Shown: piece after piece, positions 1-11,383 of the stretch
Layout of the letters: each line of letters opens with the position of its first letter
Numbering within the stretch: the stretch's first letter is position 1
Assembly (NCBI GenBank): GCA_021307315.1
Contig: JAJSPD010000015.1
Coordinates: 496,001 to 560,000 of the forward strand
Direction: 5' to 3'
From: Bisporella sp. PMI_857
Taxonomy: Eukaryota > Ascomycota > Leotiomycetes > Helotiales > Helotiaceae
Length of the DNA stretch: 64,000 nucleotides
Position numbers and translations under genes: made by a program
The notes under the pieces: model-generated
Seen by the model: only the letters and a program-made list of their open reading frames with translations
Database searches by the model: none
Told to the model about the DNA's origin: nothing

Positions 1-729
1 GTTAGGTGATGTAGAGCGCGACACTGTAGTTTGTTGATTTCCATTAGAAGCGGGTAAAGAGGATGCGCGGCCCTGAAGGCTTTGCTTTGAATTTAGAGCT
101 GGGATGGTCAACAAATTGCAACAGACATTATGACTCGACTTACACTTCTTGCCTCGTTGTACATTCTGTTCGTAACTGACTGGTGGATTATCGAGAGTAT
201 ATTGCTCCTGAAGTTCGAGTCTCCCTTGCCGTGGTTGCTCAGATGCTCTTACATCTCCTGTTGTAGCGTCTCCCGGTTGCTTGTCATTCATGTCGATTTG
301 CCTAGATACCTCTGCCAGGGTCTCCAAAGCAGTCCAACTCCGCTGATTGTCGGCGCCTGCAGCAGAAGCATCATGCATCTGGGCCTCGCCAATTACATCA
401 CGCACTCCTTCTGCAGAATATGGAAGGTTGTTGAGCTCAAGAAGCGCCTTTCTTCTGTCTTGAATGCTAATGTTAGGACATTTCTTCACGAGGTGATTTG
501 TGAGCGAATCGATGCGGCCCTTTGGGAAAATTTCGCCGCATGCTTTGCATGTATGCTCATAGCGATTGCTGCTATCGTTGAGTTTGGCGCCTCGGGTAAA
601 GTGAGCGAGGATCAGTGCTATGAGAGTCAACGATATTGTCTTATGGAGGGGTTTCATCAAGGTACAAAGGCTTTGAGAGGGGAATGATGCAGCAAAGTAT
701 GTGTACTTACGATTGGGTTTGCGGCCCAT
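1..729 (-). CDS. Zinc-finger protein with N-terminal C2HC/BED-like finger (C-terminus cut by window edge)
   Basis: The gene runs leftward. Its exons are 729-711 (19 bases), 617-144 and 98-1, and it remains open at the window edge after about 197 residues. Both introns have GTAAGT donors and AG acceptors and keep the frame. The N-terminus begins MGRKPNPLIL. It is followed by one finger with ligands Cys30, Cys33, His48 and Cys53 (C-x2-C-x14-H-x4-C), set in the stretches RYEHTCKACGE and DSLTNHLVKKCP. After residue 60 the chain is polar and Gln/Ser-rich with no recognised domain. I recall this N-terminal block as widely conserved in filamentous fungi but cannot attach a characterised function. 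DNA binding is an inference from the finger. The 185-residue open frame on the opposite strand (130-687) is an antisense shadow. Confidence 0.85.
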   Translation of the reverse strand, partial: MGRKPNRKYTYFAASFPSQSLCTLMKPLHKTISLTLIALILAHFTRGAKLNDSSNRYEHTCKACGEIFPKGRIDSLTNHLVKKCPNISIQDRRKALLELNNLPYSAEGVRDVIGEAQMHDASAAGADNQRSWTALETLAEVSRQIDMNDKQPGDATTGDVRASEQPRQGRLELQEQYTLDNPPVSYEQNVQRGKKCKSSHNVCCNLLTIPALNSKQSLQGRASSLPASNGNQQTTVSRSTSPN

Positions 730-1651
730 TGTCACCAAGCGAAACAATGGCCAGCAAGGAGTAGCAAGGGTACCACAAGAGAAGTCTTCGTTTGAGGAAT
801 TGTAGTTCAGAATTAGTTCGCGATGTTTTGAAATGCCCAAATATGTTCTCTGCCAGATCTATATTGGCGGTGACGAAGTGCGGTCAAGCAAATCATATTC
901 GGGCGTGGAAAATAGTGGGTGGAAATTAGCGCTTGACCTTTTCCGGCTAGATCAGATGGACCTTCACTCGCCCATTCAGGTTAGCCAATCAGGTTAGAAT
1001 ACACAAACTGGTAGCAGCTTCAATCTACTTCAATTTGTATATATTTCCACCTGAATCACCATAAGGGACAAAATCGTCATGCATCTTAAGAAAGCGCAGA
1101 AGCTCCAACAGCTTACGAATAAACAGTATATTACAGAGCCGCTCACAATTCTGTGTTACCAAAAGCTAAGGATTGAACACCAAAGTTACCATGCCCCAGT
1201 AGCTTCCAAATTGCATTGAACACTTCTTGCAAGGCTTTAGAGCTTAGAATCGAAGGTTAGGGCATTACCGAGACTACTGGTTTAGGTATTAACATGAAAA
1301 ACGAAGTTACATATATATTTTTTGGCCCAATTAATGTTGGCGAGGCCCCCAAAAAAGGATGCCGTCAACTTCTTAACCAACAGAGATATGGCTAACAAAA
1401 GAACGTCCGCTAGGTGGAGTACAATGTGTCAAATGGGAATTCTATCAATGGTGGAGTCACGAAGTCCACAACTAACATTGAAAATAGTAGTGTCGTAATA
1501 AATTTCCATTACTACACCCATAGGTCACAAGGTATAGAGAACAGGACATCCCTCAAATTGCTAGTGTTTAAACGTCATGGTATCACGGCTAAGCGTTCAA
1601 TAATAAAGCACATGAAACCTCAATACCCCGTTCCGGGCACAACCTTGGCCT
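730..1651. other. Intergenic: zinc-finger gene promoter and sec5 3' flank
   Basis: This 920-base stretch lies upstream of the leftward zinc-finger gene and downstream of sec5. I see no convincing gene. A near-duplicated CAGGTTAG element occurs around 976-997. The open frame at 1414-1743 has no protein-like composition and runs into the end of sec5. Confidence 0.6.
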
Positions 1652-4600
1652 CTAGATTGGCGTACCAGGAGCTCCAGAAGTCCCTCTGTCAGGGCCTTTC
1701 TCAGATGCCCTTCTTTCGGTGCCTCTGGTCCTCACCTTCTTGAAGCAAGCAAACTCACTTCGGCTTCCTTCTCTCAAACGCTTTAGAACAGCTCTCATTT
1801 CAGGTAGTTCACTTTGTAACTTTGCCCTTGCATCATTGTCCGTGCCTTTGTCGAGCTCTTGATAAATCTGACTTTGCATTTCACTAGCCTTATCAGTAGT
1901 ATACTGACTCAGCGTTTGTGCCACAAATTCAACATCAAGAGTAGCCTGCATCAAGGAAGCAAGATTGTAACGCTGGCGCTGCTTGAATGCCTCGAGAAGT
2001 TCTCGAGAGCATTGTTCCAAAAGGAATGAAAGAACTTGTGAAGTCAAGGATGAGGCAGTGGTGGATACTTGTGTATGAACAAGTACAAGACTAAGGAGCG
2101 CTTCATACACATAGCCTCGAACTTCTTGGGGCTTCTCATCTGGAGCAGGCGCCCAAGCTGAATCGGCAATCCCATTGCGAATAATTGTTTGTAGCTTCTG
2201 AACAGCTGGCCGGGTGAAAGACTGGAATAAGCGAGCGTCGATCTGTCCGAGAACGTCTCGAATTGTTTTGGTTTCATCAGTGAGCTTGACTGAGAATGCG
2301 TTCTCGAATTGTGTCGTAAGGTTCGGAACAACCTCAACCCGAAGGGCTTGTAGATTGCTTAGAGTCAGCAGCATACGAACATTCTGTAGCAGTTAGTTTT
2401 GTCACGGTACATAACAAGAGCCTTACCCTATCACTAGCATTAACATTTCCAGAACCAATACTAGTCGCTATGACAGTTGCCACGGGACTTGCAAGGCCAT
2501 TTGTATCAGTGATCCAGTCATCATCCACCTTCTTGATCGCCTTTTCAGCATTCTCAACCATGCCACTCAGAGCTTTGTAGAGTGTTGTGACAAACTGGCT
2601 TCGAACCATTTGTAGAAGTTTGGCTGGAGGTGGCAGAATTACATCAGCAGATCCTGACTTTGCTTCTGCGATGTAAAGAATCTTCTGCATTCCTGTCAAA
2701 ACCGATGATTCAAAAGAGTTAAAATAGGTAGGCATTCTAGTGAGATCATGTTTCTCGGGCGATCGTCGCCAATCTTCTAAGACTTTAATGTTCTCTGCAT
2801 CTCTGTTCCACGCTGCGCATATTGCTGTAACGCATCGTTCACGCGACCCACTGACAAGCGTCCGAAGACGATCCAAAGCGTTTCCCTCTGAGTTTTCCAC
2901 CGGAGCAACGGCGGCCATCTCACTCGCTCCAGTGCCCACCAGAACGAGTAGTTTAGCAAGATAATATACTCCACTTATGGAATTTGACCAAGGGGGCCAG
3001 AAAGCAAACTTTTCCCATGCCTCCCCGCGCTTGGGTGAAGGAGGAATATTATTTGGGTCTAAGTCGAATCCCCGGAGTGCGGTTGGTGTCAGTTGCGAGG
3101 AAGATGCTGTTTTAGGTGTTTTAGGCGTTGGGGGTACAGGTGAGAATAGAGCGGAAATATCCTCAATCGGAGGTTCTGCAAAGAAAGAGAAGATACTCTC
3201 GCGTATCATATCAATCAGCTCAACGGTACCTTTTTGTAAGTCAATTGATCCTTGATCTGAAAGTCTATGGTGCTGCCGAGATTCACCATTGAGACCTTCT
3301 GGTAAAGACTTTTGCGCATTGCCTTCAATGAAACTCTTCACTGTCTGCCAGAACTCCAGAACCTCTCCTAAAATGCCTTGTGTTGATAACATGTTACTCA
3401 GAAAAAGGACCATTTTCTCCCAAAGTTCAATAATGTCCCCCGAGTCAATGGATGCTGGTTTCTCAGATGCCGTCTGGCGCCCAAGTGTCCGCAAATGCGA
3501 TGCTGTCACTTGAGTCTTTGGCCGTTCACCAGTTGCTAATCGTCTCCTCAAGACCTCGATCTCTACCCTAGAACGATCCGCGGTAACCTGAATCTTGTTC
3601 TTAAGGTGGTCGTACCGGCTTAAAAGCCAAACCCATATCGGATTGTCTGTAACCCCTAGCTCTAGTAATAGACCAATTAGCTCCATATGTTGATCCTGCT
3701 GGCCATTCCCGTCTGTCTTGGAAGATGTATTCTGCATAGCAATCAACTTCCGCCAGAGTTCGCGCTTGAAGTCTTCTATTTGCTCCTCCACATCGTGCCA
3801 CAAACGTGCTCCTAAGAGAATCTTGTGTATCTGGGACTCAGTCGGAGCGGTGGTCCCAAGATCTTCACTTAGCTTCTTTGCGTCGTCAGCGAAACGCCGG
3901 GCTTTCGTATATTCTTCCACCAAAGTCTCATAGTCTTTGCGTTTTATCGCATCAGCAATGGCTCCATTAACTTCGTAGAACTCCTTATATCGATCTACAG
4001 TTGTTGTCATGGCCTTCAGACTATCTTCTTTTTCCCGTCCGCCAATCGCAGGACCCCACACTTCTTCTGCTTTCGCAGATACATCAAGGAGTGGCGCCTT
4101 GATCCCCAAGATTCCATACTCGCTTTCCTTAGTCAATGCATTCTTTTTACGAGTGTCCAGAGGGGACACTGCCATGCTGGCTTGGTTTCCGCTACTAGCT
4201 CTGAAGCTCCCTCTGCTAGCGTGCCGGGAATGTGTTCTTGCACGAACCGGCACAGGTTCTATTCCACGATATTTCATTTCCGTATACACATTGTCAATGG
4301 TTTGTTTGGCTCGGACGAAGCGCTCGAAATTAGACTCGACTAGAACCTTCAAGGATGCAGACTTCTGGTCAATGGATTTGGAAAGGATATCAAGGCCTTC
4401 TAAAAGATCTTGATTCGAAGCAGTTGAGTGAACTTGAGATAGAAATAAAGCTGGAGAGAAAGTTGTAGATGACAGAAGAAATCTGTTACCTGGGATTGTT
4501 AGCTAGCAAACTTGAATTAACAACTTGGAATCATTCACGAACGTAGCTTCGTATCATCTTGTACAGGTAGACCCAGGGCTCGCACAATTTTCAGGACGCT

Positions 4601-4888
4601 ATCTCCATTTCCAAGAGGATCAGGTTCATCCTTTTGCACTAAGTTTTCTACACCATCACCTGTCCTCTGTGATCCAGGCAGGAGACTCCTTCTGTCGCTT
4701 GCGACACGTTCTAAAGCGGAATATCTCGACTTAGATCTTCTCACCGCCATGCGAGTGTCCATCAGCTTAGCAGCCCCATCTTCGCCATCATCGGAAACAT
4801 CACTTGTGTCTTTTTCTGCTGGCCACTCTAGCGGATATGCTGTTGATAGCTGATAGTGTTCCAGCACCGTCCGCTCGTAGTCTGTCAT
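1652..4888 (-). CDS. sec5: Exocyst complex component Sec5
   Basis: Sec5 is a subunit of the octameric exocyst, which tethers secretory vesicles to the plasma membrane at growing tips and septa. The gene has three exons, 4888-4543, 4489-2427 and 2383-1652, encoding about 1046 residues, a normal length for fungal Sec5. The N-terminus carries the acidic DVSDDGEDG segment, the stretch VQKDEPDPLG and LGLPVQDD. The core SNFERFVRAKQTIDNVYTEM is the conserved Sec5 helical block that follows the N-terminal region. Intron 1 uses the less common donor GTTCGT; this choice gives an in-frame join reading KLRNRFLLSS, whereas reading through hits a stop. The gene is divergent from idh2 across a 336-base promoter. 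Identity is secure from family knowledge; the interaction partners are inferred. Confidence 0.93.
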
Positions 4889-5224
4889 AATGTATAAGGC
4901 GAAGAAACCACAGCGAGGGTAAAGATTATGACCATTGGAATTTTGCCAAATAGTGCATCCACCGGTACATGGCAAGTTGGTCTCTTTCAATAATTAACTT
5001 GTATATAAGGCTCAACTGAACACCACCAGGTATGTGTGCTTCGGACAGAACATCTGCATGTCATTCCTTGGAGCGGCAAAAAGAAAACCCGACAGGCTTG
5101 GCGGAAATCCAAGACTTCCACTCTTCAACCTCAAAATAACTCTTTTGCTTCTCCTCACTCCTCACAACAATTGATAGCTAGCCAATTCACTTTGGTCAAT
5201 TCAATTCAATTTTATCTTATAAAT
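4889..5224. promoter_or_regulatory. Shared divergent promoter of sec5 and idh2
   Basis: The 336 bases between the two start codons must hold both promoters and 5' leaders. A run of overlapping CAATTCA-like units around 5179-5210 precedes the idh2 start. A TATA-like TATATAAG lies near 5002. No specific factor site is certain. Confidence 0.5.
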
Positions 5225-6559
5225 ATGCTGGCTACTCGTTCTCTCAGTGCTCCTTTGCGCCGACAATGCTTCCGAGTATCGGCGCGCATATGGGCACCAA
5301 CATCTTCGCAAGTAGGGCTCTCTGTCCAAATAAACATGGTCGACTGATTTGGGTGATAACTGCTTGCTAACATATCATTTCAAAGTCTCGACGCCAATAT
5401 GCCACCGATTTCTCGAAGAAGGATGAGGTAGCCAAGTTTCACGGCCAAAAAGGCTCTGATGGGCTTTATACAGTCAGTTTGATTGAGGGTGATGGCATTG
5501 GACCAGAAATATCCCAATCAGTCAAGGACATCTTCGCAGCTGCCAATGTGCGTCCTGAATTATTTTAGATGTGGCTACATTCTGACGAATCAATCAGGCG
5601 CCGATCAAATGGGAACCAGTGGACGTTACTCCACAACTTAAGGATGGAAAGACCTCCATCAAAGAAGAGACGATTGAGAGTATTAAGAGAAATAAGGTGG
5701 CATTGAAGGGTCCTCTTGCTGTGAGACGCGACTGCCTCTTATTTTTCGCACTTGCTGATTTTATTAGACACCAATAGGCAAAGGTCATGTATCTTTAAAC
5801 CTGACACTCCGTCGAACCTTCAACCTCTTTGCGAACGTTCGACCTTGCCGCTCGATCGCAGGTTACAAGACGCCTTATGATGGCGTCGACACAGTCTTAA
5901 TTCGAGAAAATACTGAAGGAGAATACTCTGGAATTGAGCACGTTGTGGTTGATGGTGTCGTACAAAGCATCAAGCTTATCACGAGAGAGGCAAGCGAGCG
6001 CGTATTGCGATTCGCATTCCAGTATGCCGAGAATGTTGGGCGACCAAAGGTCCGTGCCGTTCACAAGGCCACAATCATGAAGATGAGTGATGGTCTCTTT
6101 TTGGGAACTGCCGAGAGAGTCTCCAAGGACTACCCAAGTGTCGAGTTCGATGCGGAGCTTCTGGATAACACCTGCCTGAAGATTGTTACGGATCCTACGC
6201 CATACAATGACAAGGTATTGGTTATGCCCAACTTATACGGTGATATTCTATCAGATATGTGTGCTGGTCTTATTGGTGGCCTTGGTCTCACTCCATCTGG
6301 TAACATCGGAGATGAGTGTTCTATCTTCGAAGCTGTACATGGATCTGCACCAGACATCCAAGGTAAAGCTCTTGCCAATCCTACAGCACTGCTGCTCAGT
6401 TCTATCATGATGTTGAGGCACATGGGCTTGAACGACCATGCTTCAAGAATAGAAACAGCAATTTTCGATACGCTTGCGGAAGGAAAGACTTTGACTGGTG
6501 ATCTTGGTGGAAAGGCAAAGACACATGAGTATGCCGCTGCTATCATCAACCGTCTGTAG
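5225..6559 (+). CDS. idh2: Isocitrate dehydrogenase [NAD] subunit 2, mitochondrial
   Basis: This is the catalytic-type subunit of the NAD-dependent isocitrate dehydrogenase of the citric acid cycle, acting in the mitochondrial matrix as a hetero-oligomer with Idh1. It has four exons, 5225-5311, 5386-5547, 5598-5720 and 5768-6559, giving 387 residues. The first 30 residues are Arg/Ser-rich without acidic residues, typical of a mitochondrial presequence. The mature part shows the decarboxylating dehydrogenase signatures [25 protein letters not shown] and [20 protein letters not shown], and the C-terminal [10 protein letters not shown] nucleotide-binding region. All introns are 50-75 bases with AG acceptors and restore one uninterrupted protein. 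The 139-residue antisense frame (6130-6549) is a shadow. Confidence 0.95.
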
Positions 6560-7028
6560 ATATATCCATCATCATGAGCGTAACTGTATAGACTGTATCA
6601 AATTTACATATTGTATCTGAGATTATCACTTCCTTGCAAGGCCTAAACTCGCGTTCTTCCTCCTATGAGTTGACTGCTTAGAACCAACTGTGCACAAGTT
6701 ACAATACCTCATGAAGTCAAATATTAACGAAAACCATTGATTGTACATCATACGTAGATATTTTTATATTTTTATATAGGCATGAACCAAAAATGTCACG
6801 TGTTACAACGTGACCCATTGATGATAGGCGACGGCTTTGGTTCATCCTACATTTTATCAACAAATGTTTAACTAATACATGTGCCTAATATACGAAACAA
6901 ACGGCTAAGCGAGCTACTCGTGTCGAGTGCCGAATATGGAGTTGTGAGAGATATTATCAACGGTCACAAGCAAGATTTGGATTCTGAGCACATCAGCAAA
7001 TGTCTCCAGAGTTGGAAGAGCAACCAAA
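6560..7028. promoter_or_regulatory. Intergenic: idh2 3' flank and phosphatase promoter
   Basis: AT-rich spacer of about 470 bases. It contains the CACGTG-bearing inverted repeat annotated separately. No gene is supported; the small frame at 6881-7072 overlaps the phosphatase start in another frame. Confidence 0.6.
6795..6814. promoter_or_regulatory. Inverted repeat with CACGTG core (candidate Pho4/NUC-1-type site)
   Basis: GTCACG and its exact complement CGTGAC flank an 8-base centre. The left arm continues into the palindrome CACGTG (6797-6802). It sits about 215-230 bases upstream of the acid phosphatase start codon. CACGTG is the core site of bHLH phosphate regulators (yeast Pho4, Neurospora NUC-1), so a phosphate-starvation site is a reasonable inference. 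Other bHLH proteins also bind this core. Confidence 0.45.
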
Positions 7029-8711
7029 ATGAAGGTCAGACACGGAGCAGGGCGAAAGAACATCCAGAATGATGACTCATATCGATACGAATCTGTCGCA
7101 TCCTCAGATTATGACCCAGCCGATGAGGTTGAGAGAGGGCAATCAAGTAGGGATAACACTTCTTCGACAGTAAAAATCCTAGAGGATCATTTGCGGACGT
7201 TCAAGAGGAGTAATCAAACCAAGTTCTTCACGCTGTTTGGACTTGCCGTGGCGATAATGCTAATTCTATATTGGGCTATTGAGTATGCTTTGCCTTGAAT
7301 TTTTAGGTGTTTTAGATCATTTTCATGTTATCTATATATTTATTATTCCATATTTGAATCTCTTGAGATCTGACAATACTATAGCTTTGATAGTCGAGTG
7401 TCAGCCAAGTCTTGTGACACCTGGGCAGACGGCTTTGTATGCTCACCAGAAATTGCTCGATATTGGGGACAATACAGCCCCTACTTTTCCGTACCTTCAG
7501 ATATTCCACCTGCAGTTCCTGATAGTTGTACGATTACATTTGCACAGGTCCTCTCTCGGCATGGAGCCAGGGATCCAACATTCGGGAAGACAATCAAGTA
7601 CAAGCAAACGATAAACAAAATCCATGATAGTGTGAAGACCTACTCCGAATCTTTCAAGTTCGTCCAGGCATATAACTATGACCTTGGAGCAGATCAGCTT
7701 TCTATGTTTGGCGAGCAACAGATGGTTCACTCAGGTCATAAATTCTATGATCGTTATCGGGACCTTGCAAGAAATATAACTCCCTTTATTCGAGCTTCGG
7801 ATCAGAATCGTGTCGTGCAATCGGCTTTTAATTGGACCCAGGGGTTTCATAAAGCCTGGAAAGATGAGCATAAGGACAAGAAGGACAGCTATCCGTACGA
7901 AATCGTGGAAATCAGCGAAACTTGGGGACAGAATAATACTCTAGATCATGGGCTTTGTACTGCGTTTGAGATCTCCCACACGGGGGAGGAGGCCCAGAAG
8001 AACTGGGTTGATACTTTCATACCACCTATTCTCCAGCGGCTCAACGATAATCTCCCAGGGGCCAATCTTAGTTCAGAGGATGCGATATACATCATGGATT
8101 TATGCCCTTATGAAACCGTGCATTCCCCAGTCGGCAAATTAAGTCCTTTCTGTGGCCTTTTCACGGAGAAAGAATGGCATGAATACGACTACTACCAATC
8201 TCTAGGAAAGTATTATGGCTACGGTTGGGGTGAAGCTTTAGGAGCCACACAAGGAGTAGGATTCGCTAATGAATTGATCGCTCGTCTTACGTCCGCGCCT
8301 GTGGATGACCACACTAGCACGAACCACACTTTAGATAATTCAGGCAATACGTTCCCATTGGGAGCTATATTATACGCTGATTTCAGCCACGACAACGATA
8401 TGACATCCATATTCTCCGCTTTGGGACTATACAACGAAACACAGCCACTATTAAAGCAGACCATGCAAAATGCGGAAGAGATGAAGGGTTATTCTGCCAG
8501 CTGGACCGTACCATTTGGCGCCAGGGCTTATTTTGAGAAGATGAGTTGCGCAGGAGAAGAGGAGGAACATGTGAGGGTGGTCGTCAATGATAGAGTGCTG
8601 CCTTTGCATACTTGTGGCGGAGATGGATTGGGAAGATGTAAGCTGAGCGCGTTTGTGGATAGCTTGAGTTTCGCGCGAGCAGGAGGAAATTGGGACAAAT
8701 GTTTTGTATAG
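7029..8711 (+). CDS. Membrane-anchored histidine acid phosphatase (phytase-like)
   Basis: A phosphomonoesterase of the histidine acid phosphatase family, related to fungal phytases. Exons 7029-7282 and 7394-8711 join across a 111-base intron (donor GTATGC, branch-like CTGAC, acceptor TAG) to give 523 residues. The catalytic motif RHGARDP is at residues 140-146, and the proton-donor HD pair is His417-Asp418 in FSHDND. The N-terminal cysteines (KSCDTW, FVCSPE) match the phytase disulfide pattern. Instead of a cleavable signal, the first exon encodes a polar tail of about 65 residues and then one hydrophobic segment, about residues 66-84. A type II membrane orientation with an exoplasmic catalytic domain is therefore expected. 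Substrate preference cannot be read from the sequence. Confidence 0.9.
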
Positions 8712-9209
8712 GATACCCAAGACAATGGTCTTATGAATTTCGTGATGTGTAGATTTTAGAAGGCAATACTCTCACTACTCGCGACCATTGCTCGAAGGAT
8801 GGCAATATGGTGATGAAAACTCTTAAAATGTAGACGTATCCATTTCCAGATATGTTTCAGGTACTTTCAGATCTATATGGTGATAAAGCACATTTGAATC
8901 TTCAAAGAATCAGTCAACTTCAGAGTTAGGAAGATCCTCAAATAAAATATTCGAGGCACCACTTCAAGCATTATGGACGGAAATTTCTCTCAGTCTGTAG
9001 GATTTGACCGTCATCTCTGCGACATTAATACATCCTACAGCACCCTGTTCCATCAAAAGCTTCTTCCATGAGTTCATCAAGCCCAACCCAAAGCTCGTGC
9101 CTTAAACTCCATTTTCCCAAAGCTTGCAAAGGTATATGCCCCAAATCTAACCAGTTATGCTCCAATCCAAATAGTGTACAAAGTGAGAAAATACTGTCTC
9201 TACTTCATC
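8712..9209. other. Intergenic between convergent phosphatase and rot1
   Basis: About 500 bases holding both 3' flanks. I see no gene; the small frame at 9068-9274 enters rot1 in antisense. Confidence 0.6.
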
Positions 9210-10153
9210 TCACATCAAGTAAGCAGCTCCACCAAAGATGGTCATCCCGACACCAGCCCACCAGAGCATATTAAGATCGATCCGGTGCACAAGTGGAGTT
9301 GAGGTTGCGTCTCTCTTCAATACGTTTTTATTTAATGGCAGGTCATACCGATGTCCCGCATCTCTTTTCGCGTTGCCTGTTGCTGATGGTGCGGCAGTAG
9401 TAGGATTCATTGTAATTGTTGGCAACATTTGAGGTGGGTTAAAGGCTTGGAACATCGGATGCATTGGGGAACCATCGAATCTGTATAGATCCACTCGCGT
9501 CAACTTCGTATAAGGGTCCACATAGACTTGCCATTTCTATAATGTGTCAGCATTTTTCGCAAGGAATTCCTTCAGACATGCTATTAACCTTGATGGTCTC
9601 GCTTTGAATATATCTTGTGTATGTAGACTTTTTTAGCTCACTACACGGATCTGATTGCAATTGCCGGCCATCCACGCCAAATGGGGTGAGAGTCAATGAG
9701 AGATCATCATTCATGACCACTGTCCCATGCTGCCATTGGATGAGTCCTTGGGCACATTCAGGGTTTGTGGCTGCTCAACTGTTAGCATAGGCACTTGCAC
9801 TCCTTCCTTCCATCCTTCACTTACGATTAGCAATTGCTCTGTAGTATGCAGTCTCATAAAATCCATCTGCCGTGAATGAGTACGAGATCCCAGTATGGCT
9901 GGGCTCTATAAAGCTGTCATTAATGGGATTGTAAAAGCCCTATTAACAAACATCAGTGCTGTATTCTTCTGTTATTGTGGATGTGCCAACTCTTTGACAT
10001 GGCATTCCAGAAATAGTAACATACGGGACCCGTTAGAACTTTTCCAGACTTTGTGGACCATGTGCCGACGAGCTGTGTGTCTATCTGCGCAGCAGTGGTG
10101 AGCGTGATATATGCGCCTGCGAGAAGTAACGACTGAAAGGTTAAGGAAGCCAT
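9210..10153 (-). CDS. rot1: Rot1, ER membrane chaperone for cell-wall/glycoprotein folding
   Basis: Rot1 is an essential ER-membrane protein in yeast, needed for protein folding and beta-1,6-glucan assembly. Four exons, 10153-10025, 9939-9825, 9773-9589 and 9536-9210, encode 251 residues, close to yeast Rot1. Residues 1-21 form a signal peptide ending near TTAAQ. The lumenal domain begins [20 protein letters not shown], with later family stretches [19 protein letters not shown] and [10 protein letters not shown]. The chain ends in a C-terminal hydrophobic anchor, [16 protein letters not shown]. The last intron uses the unusual donor GTTAAT, supported by a clean in-frame join (SETIK to KWQVYVDP). 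Divergent from the folate gene. Confidence 0.93.
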
Positions 10154-10471
10154 AACGAAGTGTTTAAAGTGAGGTTGGACAAAACTGTTGGAAGTTTAAG
10201 CAGGTTTGGAATCCTTAGGGGCAGGTGGGGCAAATTCCAGGTCAGCCATAAGTGGCGGTGCCACATTTCAGATCAAAATACGAATGACATTCAGCGAGGA
10301 ATTGGAAATATGACTAAGTAACATCCCGAGCTCGGCAATAAAAAGTTGACCATCAAGCACAGACACGTTAGAGATGAAAGGTAAGACTCAGATTTGAACA
10401 AAACGGATATGTTGTTACAAGTTTTGGGATTTGAGACCCCTTTTAAGTAATATACAGGAAACACTGAGGTC
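10154..10471. promoter_or_regulatory. Shared divergent promoter of rot1 and the folate cyclo-ligase gene
   Basis: 318 bases between opposed start codons. The rot1 side has a short G-rich patch (GGGGCAGGTGGGGC near 10218-10231). No specific site is assigned. Confidence 0.45.
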
Positions 10472-11246
10472 ATGGCTTCCTTGAAAGCAGCCAAAAAGGA
10501 ATTGCGAGGTTTGATGAAGCCGATCTTATCAGGCATTCCAAAGGAATCTGTCTTAAATCAAAGTTGGTGAAGCGTCATGCGCACAAGCCTGCGATATCTA
10601 ACGTGGTATAGGCGCTGAGCTCTTCAGTATAATCAAGAACTACAAACGATATCAAAAAGCAAAGCGCATTGGTATCTATCTTTCTATGCCAACAGGGGAA
10701 GTCCAAACAGATGCCATTGTTCGTGATGCTCTAGCCAACGGAAAACAGGTCTTTGTACCATATCTTCACAAAACTGAAAATCCATCACCTGGTACTCCCA
10801 AATCGGTGATGGACATGCTGGAGCTGCATTCTCTCTCTGATTATGTTGCGTTAGAACGAGATAGTTGGGGAATACCCACCATTAGTGCAAATACAATCAT
10901 TCAGCGAGAACGAATATTGACGAAGGGAAGTCGAGCACTGGATATGATCCTAGTACCTGGCGTAGCCTTTGATGTAGATCCAAAAACTGGCTCCATTCGG
11001 CGCCTTGGTCATGGAAAGGGATATTATGACTATTTTCTGTTTAGATACAAGGAAGGGCTGAAATCACATGCACTGGACACATTAGAGGCTCCTGGAAATG
11101 GCTGTATTCTGGTTGGTCTGGCTTTGCAAGAGCAATTCCTGCAATCCGAAACAGAACCTGATGTCCCGGTAGGACAATACGACAGTTTCCTCCATAGCTT
11201 GATCGTTGGCAACGGGAACATAATCGAAGGCCGTGAGACTGAATAG
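10472..11246 (+). CDS. fau1: 5-formyltetrahydrofolate cyclo-ligase
   Basis: This enzyme converts 5-formyl-THF with ATP to 5,10-methenyl-THF in one-carbon metabolism. Exons 10472-10562 and 10612-11246 give 241 residues. The 49-base intron has donor GTTGGT, branch CTAAC and acceptor TAG; it restores the N-terminal reading through LNQSAELFSIIKNY into RIGIYLSMPTGEVQTD. Family signatures include the ATP/Mg segment LGHGKGYYDYF and the preceding stretch LDMILVPGVAFD. The longest uninterrupted frame begins only at 10686 and would lack the N-terminal helix, so the two-exon model is preferred. The yeast orthologue is FAU1. It converges on SmE with 137 bases between stop codons. Confidence 0.92.
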
Positions 11247-11383
11247 AGAAGCTGCATCGGAAATACTCTGAGCTAAATTCACAACCTTGATGAACTGCGG
11301 CAGCTTCACATGCATACACCCTTCTTTCATAGTTCTTTTCATTCCGTGACAGACTCCAAACCAAATAACGCCGTTGCTGCCAT

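Noticed and set aside
130..687. 185-residue plus-strand open frame
   Set aside because: It is antisense to the zinc-finger exons, which have conserved protein sequence, correct introns and a recognisable finger.
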